From Promethearchaeota archaeon (lineage in GTDB: Archaea; Asgardarchaeota; Lokiarchaeia; Sigyniarchaeales; SOKP01), in contig SDNM01000093.1 of the NCBI GenBank assembly GCA_004524385.1, positions 1 to 6,447 on the forward strand: a DNA stretch of 6,447 nt. The letters are read 5' to 3'. The notes below the pieces were generated by a model. It was not told the DNA's origin, made no database searches, and was given only the letters and a program-made list of their open reading frames with translations. Below are positions 1-5,805 of the stretch, piece after piece. How positions within the stretch are numbered: position 1 is the stretch's first letter; each line of letters starts with the position of its first letter. A program made the position numbers and the translations under genes.

Positions 1-812
1 AAACAGGAAATGTTGACTTTATAATAGCATCTGCAAAAGATTGGAAAATCATTCCTTTTGAAAATCTTATCGCAGAAATGCATAATAACGAAACTGACCT
101 CATCGCAGAAGTAGAGGATATAAAAGAAGCAGAATTGATGCTTAAAACATTAGAGATTGGGGTCGATGGCATACTAATGACGCCTAAAGATGCAAATGAT
201 TTAGTAGATCTTAAAAATCTTATGTTTGAAACCTTTACCATAGAATTAACAGAAGCTAAAGTGATTAAAATCGACAATATCCCTGAAGCAGAACGAGTGT
301 GTATAGATACCGCATCTTTATTACGATCAGGAGAAGGGATGTTAATAGGGAGTACAGCAATGGGATTCGCCTTAGTTCATGCCGAAGTATTTGAAACTCA
401 ATTTGTAGCATCTCGCCCATTTCGGGTAAATGCCGGAGATGTCTCTGCATATATTTTAGTCCCTAATTATGATCCTGATAAGATATATCGTACTAATTAT
501 TTGAGCGAATTAAAGGGGGGGAAGAAGGTATTAGCAGTGACTAATAAAGGAGAAGCGCGGATTGTTTCAATTGGACGTGTAAAGATCGAGACTAGACCAA
601 TGTTGCGATTTGAATTAGAAGCATCAAGGGGAGATAAAACAGTTCCATTAAGTTGCATATGTCAAAATGCTGAAACTATTAGATTAGTCGATGCCAATGG
701 AAATGCTAAATCAGTTGTTGATATTAAAGTTGGAGATGAAATTTTAGTCCATATAGGACCTGGAGCGACTCATTTTGGCACTGCTATTAAAGAAACAATA
801 ATTGAGAAATAA
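1..812 (+). CDS. aroB': 3-dehydroquinate synthase II, 5'-truncated by the window edge
   Basis: Archaeal-type 3-dehydroquinate synthase (DHQS II). The family makes 3-dehydroquinate from 2-amino-3,7-dideoxy-D-threo-hept-6-ulosonate by an NAD-dependent oxidative deamination and cyclisation, replacing bacterial AroB at the start of the shikimate pathway; it acts in the cytoplasm. The frame is open from base 3, so 269 residues are visible and roughly 75 to 110 N-terminal residues lie outside, judging from a family length near 340 to 380. The ATG at 78 is an internal Met, because the upstream codons (...SAKDWKIIPFENLIAEM) already match the family. Recognisable blocks are VDGILMTPKD, RVCIDTASLL, GEGMLIGS, ASRPFRVNAGDVSAYIL, GRVKIETRP, QNAETIRLV and the C-terminal HFGTAIKETIIEK, all in the expected order and undamaged. 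The partner aminoshikimate-precursor synthase (AroA') is not visible here. A T6 run follows the stop. Confidence 0.95.
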   Translation, partial: TGNVDFIIASAKDWKIIPFENLIAEMHNNETDLIAEVEDIKEAELMLKTLEIGVDGILMTPKDANDLVDLKNLMFETFTIELTEAKVIKIDNIPEAERVCIDTASLLRSGEGMLIGSTAMGFALVHAEVFETQFVASRPFRVNAGDVSAYILVPNYDPDKIYRTNYLSELKGGKKVLAVTNKGEARIVSIGRVKIETRPMLRFELEASRGDKTVPLSCICQNAETIRLVDANGNAKSVVDIKVGDEILVHIGPGATHFGTAIKETIIEK

Positions 813-827
813 AATCTAAAAATCAAG

Positions 828-833
828 TTTTTT
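828..833 (+). terminator. Oligo-T terminator candidate after the dehydroquinate synthase gene
   Basis: A run of six T lies 16 nt after the TAA stop at 810-812. Archaeal RNA polymerase can terminate at short T runs without a hairpin, so this is a plausible end of the upstream transcript. It is weak evidence in such AT-rich DNA. Confidence 0.35.
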
Positions 834-836
834 CTA

Positions 837-844
837 TTATAAAT
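837..844 (+). promoter_or_regulatory. TATA-box candidate for the 129-residue protein gene
   Basis: TTATAAAT is centred about 27 nt upstream of the ATG at 868, the usual distance from an archaeal TATA box to the transcription start. If it is used, the mRNA would begin at or next to the start codon (leaderless). This agrees with the absence of a clear Shine-Dalgarno sequence here. Confidence 0.4.
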
Positions 845-867
845 TAAATAATAATATTGATGATTAA

Positions 868-1257
868 ATGTCGAATATAGAAAAATGGTTAGAACAATTG
901 CTAACCTACAGAGAAATCCCTCTTGAAAAAGAGAACGAAGAAATTCAACAAAAAGTTGATGAATTTGAAAAACTAGCTGAAAATATAGAGGAAAGAGAAT
1001 TAGAAGATGATTTCCACGAGCAAGTTCAAGTTGCTGCTTATTTTATTAGTCAAGCGGGTTTATCATATAACGACCTCTGTTGGTTATTAGCCGAAAAAAT
1101 ATTGAAAAAAACTAAAAAAATGGGAACTCCTCTTTCTATAAGAGATACTAGCAAAAAAGCTGAAGATATATTTACTATTGATTTGTCATATGCTGAATTG
1201 TGCTGGCTTAATGGTGAAATGGATATAATCATAAAAAAGTTTTTTGATAAAGAATAG
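868..1257 (+). CDS. Hypothetical protein with duplicated LSYxxLCWL motif
   Basis: A 129-residue, charged, probably cytoplasmic protein that I do not recognise. Residues 1-55 are rich in Glu and Lys with a heptad-like pattern, suggesting a helical or coiled-coil N-terminus. Two similar segments follow: residues 65-81 (LSYNDLCWLLAEKILKK) and 106-123 (LSYAELCWLNGEMDIIIKK), 41 residues apart. The codons of the two copies differ widely, so this is an old internal repeat or convergent motif rather than a recent DNA duplication. There is no signal peptide, membrane segment or recognisable catalytic motif. The gene sits 55 nt after the dehydroquinate synthase gene and 35 nt before the GH57 gene, with its own TATA-like element, so co-function with either neighbour is not established. 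The start is the first ATG of the frame and suits the TATA spacing. Coding status is likely from length, composition and the ordered repeat. Confidence 0.8.
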   Translation: MSNIEKWLEQLLTYREIPLEKENEEIQQKVDEFEKLAENIEERELEDDFHEQVQVAAYFISQAGLSYNDLCWLLAEKILKKTKKMGTPLSIRDTSKKAEDIFTIDLSYAELCWLNGEMDIIIKKFFDKE

Positions 1258-1265
1258 GCTTTTAA

Positions 1266-1274
1266 TTATAATAT
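1266..1274 (+). promoter_or_regulatory. TATA-box candidate for the GH57 gene
   Basis: TTATAATAT within the short gap is centred about 23 nt before the ATG at 1293, again implying a leaderless or nearly leaderless transcript. No purine-rich ribosome site is seen before this ATG. The whole gap is only 35 nt, so read-through from the upstream gene is equally possible. Confidence 0.35.
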
Positions 1275-1292
1275 TTCAAGAAAATACTAATA

Positions 1293-2564
1293 ATGACTGT
1301 CTATTGGGCCCCTTTACTTCACATTTATCAGCCGCCAACCCAAGAAATTGAGATCTTGAAAAAGATTGATAAAGAATGCTATAAACCACTTTTTTCAATG
1401 ATCGATGAGCATGATAATTCCAAATTCACTCTAAATATTAATGGAATTCTAATTGAACTCCTCTATGAATTTGGATTAGGCGATACCATGGAATTACTTA
1501 GAAATCTCGTTTCAGAAAATAAGGTTGAGATTGTAGGAACCGCAAAATATCATCCAATTTTGCCACTAATTCCGAAAAAGGAAGTCTATCATCAGATAGG
1601 TATGAATGAAGAAATTAATAGAAAAGAATTTGGCAATATATGGCAGCGAAACGGATTTTTTCCCCCTGAATTAGCAATATCCCTGAATGTTACCCATATT
1701 ATTCGAGAGCTAGGTTATAAATGGGTCATAATGAGTGGGATTGCATGTCCAGAAAATTGGCCTTATGATAAGATTTATTGTTCACCGAATGGCCTTCAAC
1801 TGTTTTTCCGCGACGATATAATTAGCAATAAAATTTCCTTTAAGAAAATTAAAGTTAAAGAGTTTTTAATAAGTATTAAGGAGATTTTCCTACCAAAGAA
1901 AGACTCTAAAATAGAGAAATCTGAGGAAATTGATAGATATCTCGTAACCGCGATGGATGGTGAAACTTTCGGCTGGCATGTAAAGCAATATGAAAAAACA
2001 TTTTTAGGAAAAGCGCTAAACCTAATCGAAAAGGATGAACGTATAAAGATTGTTTTTATATCCGAATTAGAAAACTATTTTCCAATCAATAATAAAAGAA
2101 TAAATCCAAGAGATTCAAGTTGGAGTACATCTCCTAAAGATCTCGAAGATAAAGTTCCTTACCCTCTTTGGAACCATCCTGAAAATAATATTCATAAATT
2201 TTACTGGAAAATTTTGAAGAGCTTAAATAATCTAATGGAATTAGCAGATAGACTAGATCTTACTAAGAATTGGGAAATCTCAAACTATTATCAAACTGCG
2301 AGATATTTTTATGATAGAGGATTATATAGTTGTCCATTGTGGTGGTCGAATTCAATCCACGGAATGTGGAGTCCGAATTTAATATATAATGGACTTGAAT
2401 TATTAATGAGATCGGCTCTTAATGCTCAATTAGCGTTAGTCCAAGCTGGTATAGAAGAAGGTGAGGGATATTTTGATTCAATTTCATACTATCACGGGCT
2501 ACTCTTAATGGAAATTTACTCAATAACTAAAAAAAATTTAAAAAAAAAGATTAAAGACATATAA
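1293..2564 (+). CDS. Glycoside hydrolase family 57 protein
   Basis: A 423-residue GH57-type enzyme. The family contains retaining alpha-amylases, 4-alpha-glucanotransferases, branching enzymes and related alpha-glucan enzymes. The conserved regions appear in order. Region 1 is LHIYQPP (H10, Q13, P14), a variant of the usual HxHQP. Region 2 is around KVEIVGTAKYHPILPL (residues 77-92). Region 3 is FFPPELA, with E126 the probable catalytic nucleophile. Region 4 is AMDGETFGWH, with D222 the probable acid/base. A Trp-rich segment, SCPLWWSNSIHGMWSPN (346-362), resembles the C-terminal helical part of the family. No signal peptide or membrane segment is seen, so the enzyme is probably intracellular and may act on a storage glucan or oligosaccharide; the substrate cannot be read from the sequence. 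The length suits the shorter GH57 members. The 3' end contains long A tracts that encode a Lys-rich tail. No other carbohydrate gene lies nearby. Confidence 0.88.
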   Translation: MTVYWAPLLHIYQPPTQEIEILKKIDKECYKPLFSMIDEHDNSKFTLNINGILIELLYEFGLGDTMELLRNLVSENKVEIVGTAKYHPILPLIPKKEVYHQIGMNEEINRKEFGNIWQRNGFFPPELAISLNVTHIIRELGYKWVIMSGIACPENWPYDKIYCSPNGLQLFFRDDIISNKISFKKIKVKEFLISIKEIFLPKKDSKIEKSEEIDRYLVTAMDGETFGWHVKQYEKTFLGKALNLIEKDERIKIVFISELENYFPINNKRINPRDSSWSTSPKDLEDKVPYPLWNHPENNIHKFYWKILKSLNNLMELADRLDLTKNWEISNYYQTARYFYDRGLYSCPLWWSNSIHGMWSPNLIYNGLELLMRSALNAQLALVQAGIEEGEGYFDSISYYHGLLLMEIYSITKKNLKKKIKDI

Positions 2565-2587
2565 TCAAAAATTATATAATTCTGAAA

Positions 2588-2598
2588 TTAATATAATT
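2588..2598 (+). promoter_or_regulatory. TATA-like element before the zinc-ribbon membrane protein gene
   Basis: TTAATATAATT lies about 40 nt before the ATG at 2633, which would leave a 5' leader of around 15 nt. A second AT-only candidate (TTATATAA, 2572-2579) is close by, so the choice is uncertain in this AT-rich gap. Confidence 0.25.
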
Positions 2599-2632
2599 AA
2601 CAAAAGAGAGTTATGTTGATTATTTTTAAATA

Positions 2633-3718
2633 ATGTCGAATGAAAACGAAAAAAAATTAAAATATTGCGTATATTGTGGAGCAAAAACAGAAGGTCAGGC
2701 ATATTGTCCTAATTGTGGCAAATTGATTATCCCGGGTAAACCAAGAGTAGAAGAACTTCAAAGGGACAAAATTTCCTCCGTATCAGAAGAAATCTCACGC
2801 AAATGTTCTGGTTGCGGATCAATTATAACTTCCACTATTCTCGAACAATGCCCTATATGTAATAATCTTCTAGATCCTGTCCCAGAATACCTAAAACCAA
2901 CAAAAGCTAAACCTGGTTTCATTTTTGAAGATAAAAAACTGAAATCGGAACAAGAATTAATAATAAAAAAAGATTCCTGGAATATGAAAGAAGGGCTAAA
3001 TATTTTTATGTTATGCCTATTTATATATGTCATCGTTCAGGTATTTATATTTACGTTAATATGGACCCAAATAGGAGAATCAACATCGAAAATAAATATC
3101 AATTTGATTCTAATAAGTCAAATACCTGGTATAGCTCTAGGGATTTATCCTTTATGGTATATATACTCTAATAAACATAAAAGTGAAAAACTAGGTTTTA
3201 CTTCTGATTCAAAAAAAATCGCATTAGCCATTCTTATTGGAATTGTGGGGGGATTATCATTAGTGGCAATAAATTACGTATCGGATTTAATAACGAGCTT
3301 CCTTATTGAGATTGGTTTAAGATTTTTTGATATTAGTGAATATATCGCGCAGGAGAATAAAGCAATTAAAGAAGCTAGCTTTCTATGGATAATATTATTA
3401 TCAATAATGCTAAGTTTACAAGCAATCTCAACAGAAATAGTATTTAGAGGCGTTTTACACAACACATTAAAGGAAAGATTTGAAAAGGATGAAAAAGATG
3501 TGGCGGGGAAATTAAAAGTAATTATTATTATCGCACTGGTTTATTCTTTTATATACATCTTATTTTCTTATTTTATAGGGATAATATTTTTTATTCAGAA
3601 TTTTTTAGTATTTTTGCTGCTCGGAATTCTTTATGAAATAAATAAAAATATTTTAAATACAATTATCGCAAGTATTCTTTATTTTAATATTATAATAATC
3701 CTGATATATTTCTTTTAA
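2633..3718 (+). CDS. Double zinc-ribbon membrane protein with degenerate CPBP (CAAX protease-like) domain
   Basis: A 361-residue fusion. The N-terminus holds two zinc ribbons: C12-x2-C15...C25-x2-C28 and C58-x2-C61...C73-x2-C76. A polar linker runs to about residue 118. Hydrophobic segments at about 122-144, 155-178, 197-221, 248-267, 294-315, 317-335 and 340-361 form a polytopic membrane domain. The segment STEIVFRGVLHNTL (266-279) matches motif 1 of CPBP/CAAX intramembrane proteases, normally EExxxR. Here the first Glu is Thr (T267), and only E268 and R272 remain. The later family histidines (FxxxH, and HxxxN/D near the C-terminus) have no counterpart: no His occurs after H276. The protein is therefore probably not an active protease. 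I infer a non-catalytic or scaffold role, with the ribbons on the cytoplasmic side. It stands alone between the GH57 and kinase genes, and nothing nearby suggests a substrate. Confidence 0.8.
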   Translation: MSNENEKKLKYCVYCGAKTEGQAYCPNCGKLIIPGKPRVEELQRDKISSVSEEISRKCSGCGSIITSTILEQCPICNNLLDPVPEYLKPTKAKPGFIFEDKKLKSEQELIIKKDSWNMKEGLNIFMLCLFIYVIVQVFIFTLIWTQIGESTSKININLILISQIPGIALGIYPLWYIYSNKHKSEKLGFTSDSKKIALAILIGIVGGLSLVAINYVSDLITSFLIEIGLRFFDISEYIAQENKAIKEASFLWIILLSIMLSLQAISTEIVFRGVLHNTLKERFEKDEKDVAGKLKVIIIIALVYSFIYILFSYFIGIIFFIQNFLVFLLLGILYEINKNILNTIIASILYFNIIIILIYFF

Positions 3719-3748
3719 TTTCAAAAAATTATTTTGTGAATATAAAAA

Positions 3749-3839
3749 TTTAATAATCCGAAAAATCTAATATCTCTAGTGTTATTATTTATTTCCACTT
3801 CTCTAATTAATACGATTAATTAATCCGACAAAATTTAAT
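3749..3839. repeat. Imperfect 24-bp direct repeat upstream of the kinase gene
   Basis: Two similar stretches lie in the 140-bp gap: 3749-3772 and 3815-3839. They share the core TAATCCGA (3754-3761 and 3821-3828, 67 bp apart) followed by an A-rich block and C/T-TAAT. They may be paired protein-binding sites for the downstream gene. The low base complexity makes chance similarity possible. Confidence 0.3.
3814..3825. promoter_or_regulatory. Perfect 12-bp palindrome, possible operator
   Basis: GATTAATTAATC is a perfect palindrome ending 33 nt before the TTG start at 3859, where an archaeal BRE/TATA region would be expected. A dimeric regulator could bind here. The palindrome overlaps the second copy of the direct repeat with core TAATCCGA. 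Only the symmetry and position are observed; regulation is inference. Confidence 0.3.
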
Positions 3840-3858
3840 TCTTCTGGAGTAATACAGA

Positions 3859-4578
3859 TTGAGTAAAAATATTTATCGAAATAAAGGTTCTAAAGATAAC
3901 ATTGTAATTTCAATTGCAGGACCTCACGGGGTTGGTAAAACAACCATTTATACTCTTTTTAAAAAAAAAGTTGGAGACAACGCCAAATTTAAGTTTTTCC
4001 CAGAACGATACCGAAAGATCCCTCCTTTTCCATTTGGTTCTCATGATAAACAAATTGCTTTCAGAAGCGAGCTTCACTTTCTTCAACAATTAATTAGAAG
4101 AAATCGAAATATATCGAATTTTGACGTTAAGTACAATGGGCGAATTATAATCTTAGACAGAACTCCCGTATGTGTTTTAGTATATTCAAAGAGCTTGAAT
4201 TTAAAAGAAAAAGACTTTAATCTTATCTTAGATATGTTTAATTCAGTTAAATGGAGAGAAGATTATATAATTTACTTAACTGCAGAACCTGATACAATAT
4301 TAAAAAGAATAATTCGAAGAGGATCTCTACAAAAAATAAGAAAAGAATGGAATGAGGAGGAAAAAGAATATTTATTGAAAATTATTTCTTTTTATAATCA
4401 ATTTCTTTTACAGAAAAAGGAAAAAAACAAAATCTTTATTGTTAACACAGAAAATTTGACTGCTGAAGAAGTTTTAAAAGAAATAGAAGAAATTATTGTA
4501 GATTTATCGGGTTATTATTTTAAAAAGATTGTAAAATCACCCCAAAATCAAATGAGTATAAAAGAATTTATTAAATAA
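3859..4578 (+). CDS. P-loop kinase of the thymidylate/deoxynucleoside kinase type
   Basis: A 239-residue P-loop NTPase. The Walker A motif is GPHGVGKTT (residues 21-29) at the end of the first strand (IVISIA). The DR motif of nucleoside and nucleotide kinases is LDRTP (99-103). An Arg-rich lid-like segment, KRIIRRG (149-155), is followed by a helix leading to SFYNQFL, the layout of thymidylate or deoxynucleoside kinases. I infer that it phosphorylates a nucleotide, nucleoside or related small molecule; the acceptor cannot be assigned. The start is TTG: an in-frame TAA lies three codons upstream, and the next Met comes far after the P-loop. A GGAG sequence at 3846-3849, nine nt before the TTG, supports this start. 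Residues from about 218 form a short Lys-rich C-terminal extension. The gene is separated by 140 bp from the previous gene and by 91 bp from the Roadblock gene, so it is probably transcribed on its own. Confidence 0.78.
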   Translation: MSKNIYRNKGSKDNIVISIAGPHGVGKTTIYTLFKKKVGDNAKFKFFPERYRKIPPFPFGSHDKQIAFRSELHFLQQLIRRNRNISNFDVKYNGRIIILDRTPVCVLVYSKSLNLKEKDFNLILDMFNSVKWREDYIIYLTAEPDTILKRIIRRGSLQKIRKEWNEEEKEYLLKIISFYNQFLLQKKEKNKIFIVNTENLTAEEVLKEIEEIIVDLSGYYFKKIVKSPQNQMSIKEFIK

Positions 4579-4599
4579 AGTAAATATATTAAGATTGAT

Positions 4600-4613
4600 T
4601 GTCATATTTGACA
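4600..4613. promoter_or_regulatory. Inverted repeat TGTCA-N4-TGACA upstream of the Roadblock gene
   Basis: A perfect 5-bp inverted repeat with a 4-nt spacer lies 56 nt before the Roadblock start. It is a few bases downstream of a TATA-like TAAATATATT (4581-4590), close to where transcription would begin. It could be an operator or a small hairpin in the leader. It is the only GC-containing symmetrical element in this gap. Confidence 0.3.
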
Positions 4614-4624
4614 TAATAAGGAAA

Positions 4625-4631
4625 TTTTTTT
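4625..4631 (+). terminator. T7 run after the kinase gene
   Basis: Seven T residues lie 46 nt after the kinase stop, a plausible oligo-T termination site for the kinase transcript. If the TATA-like element at 4581-4590 drives the Roadblock gene, this run would instead sit inside its leader, so the two readings conflict. Confidence 0.3.
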
Positions 4632-4669
4632 CAAAACAAAATCATCAGAAATCATTCGAGTGAAAATGA

Positions 4670-5692
4670 ATGGCCGTATCAGAGGAATTATCGGATAATA
4701 TAAGAGAGAAGTTGATGGCTACTTTAAAAATAGAGGAAGCCAAAACAGATTTAGATAATTTAATAGTCCTATCTACGGTCGGATTGAAGGTTGCGTCATC
4801 AACTTCATTTGAATTAGATGCTGATACAACATCCGCTTCAAGTACGGCATTAATAGATTTAGGAGTAAGGCTTTCGGACGCAACTAATCATGGTTCATTG
4901 ATGGAAATTCTTTTACATAACGCTGCGGGATATAGTATTTTAATGGCAATAAACGAAAACTATATCGTATTTGGTGGTTTGAGTGCCCCTTATCGTATAG
5001 GCTATTATTTAGGATATCTCCGAGAATTGTCAAAAAAACTGAAAATTATAATTTCTGGAGGCGAAATTAGTGAAAAATCACTTTTACATCAAGAGGAAGA
5101 ATTACAAAAAATAGAACAAAAAAGAGTAGAGGAAGAAGCTCAAGAAGTTTCAAATGTTGTACCTTCTATCGCGGACGATAAAGCAGCCATGGACGAATTA
5201 TTAAACTATTTGGACGACTGGGAGGAAGAAGAAAAGGAAGCAATGGGTATTGAAGATGTAGAAGAGTTAGAAACTAATAATATTGTTTCTATTCCCAAAT
5301 CGATGTTGGTTAAAGTTGAAGACGAGGGTGAAACTATATCCATCCCCGAAGCAACTCTTGATGAAATTGAACAAGATACTAAAAGCGAATTTAAAACATA
5401 TAAAGATGAGGTACCACCTATTCCACTTGATGATTATACTCCTATGGATGTTGATGAACAAGCCGCTCAAGAAGCACCCTCTCAAGAAGTAGCTACAGAA
5501 GAAGTAGCTGCCGAACCTGTGAAGGAAGAATTACCACCTCTCGATCAATTACCTTCTCTTGATGCTCTATCTCCCCCAGATTTTGAATCAGAATTTGCAG
5601 CTACAGAATATGAAACTGAATTTATTTTAGAAGAAGAATCTGAAGCTTTAGATTCAGTTTTAAAAGATCTTGGTTGGGACGAAGAAGATTAA
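4670..5692 (+). CDS. Roadblock/LC7-domain protein with long acidic tail
   Basis: A 340-residue protein. Residues 6 to about 130 look like a Roadblock/LC7 domain: a leading helix, the strand LIVLSTVGLKVASST (31-45), a Ser/Ala-rich helix (53-70), MEILLHNAAGYSILMAINENYIVFGGL (78-104) for the two central strands, and a last helix, IGYYLGYLRELSKKL (110-124). Such domains dimerise and often bind or regulate small GTPases; the family is expanded in Asgard archaea. Residues 140-340 are very acidic, rich in Pro and Glu, and probably disordered. They contain two related Trp motifs, DELLNYLDDWEEEE (175-188) and DSVLKDLGWDEED (328-340), and a short pair, VSIPKSMLVKVEDEGE and ISIPEATLDEIE. No GTPase gene is in the window. 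The start at 4670 is fixed by an in-frame TGA at 4667 just before it. GAGTGA at 4658-4663 is a Shine-Dalgarno-like site six nt upstream. Confidence 0.85.
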   Translation: MAVSEELSDNIREKLMATLKIEEAKTDLDNLIVLSTVGLKVASSTSFELDADTTSASSTALIDLGVRLSDATNHGSLMEILLHNAAGYSILMAINENYIVFGGLSAPYRIGYYLGYLRELSKKLKIIISGGEISEKSLLHQEEELQKIEQKRVEEEAQEVSNVVPSIADDKAAMDELLNYLDDWEEEEKEAMGIEDVEELETNNIVSIPKSMLVKVEDEGETISIPEATLDEIEQDTKSEFKTYKDEVPPIPLDDYTPMDVDEQAAQEAPSQEVATEEVAAEPVKEELPPLDQLPSLDALSPPDFESEFAATEYETEFILEEESEALDSVLKDLGWDEED

Positions 5693-5703
5693 ATTTTAAA
5701 TCG

Positions 5704-5732
5704 TTTTTTAGATATTTAATATTCTATTTTTT
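5704..5732 (+). terminator. Oligo-T terminator region after the Roadblock gene
   Basis: Two T6 runs (5704-5709 and 5727-5732) lie 11 and 34 nt after the TAA stop, in the gap between convergent genes. This is a typical place and form for archaeal termination. Confidence 0.45.
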
Positions 5733-5771
5733 AAATAAAAATTATCGTAGATTAAGTAAAATTAAAATAAA

Positions 5772-5805
5772 AGAGATTTAAAAAATTCAAAAATTTAAAT
5801 TCTCT
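5772..5805 (-). terminator. Hairpin plus U-rich tract at the end of the cold-shock gene
   Basis: AGAGA-TTTAAA (5772-5782) and TTTAAA-T-TCTCT (5794-5805) form an 11-bp stem with a single bulged base and an 11-nt loop. The stem overlaps the TAG stop of the minus-strand cold-shock gene. On that strand it is followed by a T-rich stretch (complement of 5757-5771). The layout resembles an intrinsic terminator, though the stem is AT-rich and its role is inferred. Confidence 0.45.

Noticed and set aside
78..812. ATG at 78 as the true start of the dehydroquinate synthase gene
   Set aside because: The frame is open to the window edge, and the 25 codons upstream match the family, so the gene begins outside the window.
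2528..2550. A-rich tracts at the 3' end of the GH57 gene as a frameshift or slippage site
   Set aside because: The frame ends normally a few codons later with a Lys-rich tail, and no alternative extended product is apparent.
2619..2634. Inverted repeat ATTATTT-TT-AAATAAT at the start of the zinc-ribbon membrane protein gene
   Set aside because: It consists only of A and T in a very AT-rich gap, so such symmetry is expected by chance and would form a negligible stem.
5283..5492. Short + strand reading frame inside the Roadblock gene, and an opposite-strand one over the same region
   Set aside because: Both are shadows of the acidic, Glu-rich tail of the real gene, with biased composition and no domain or ribosome site.
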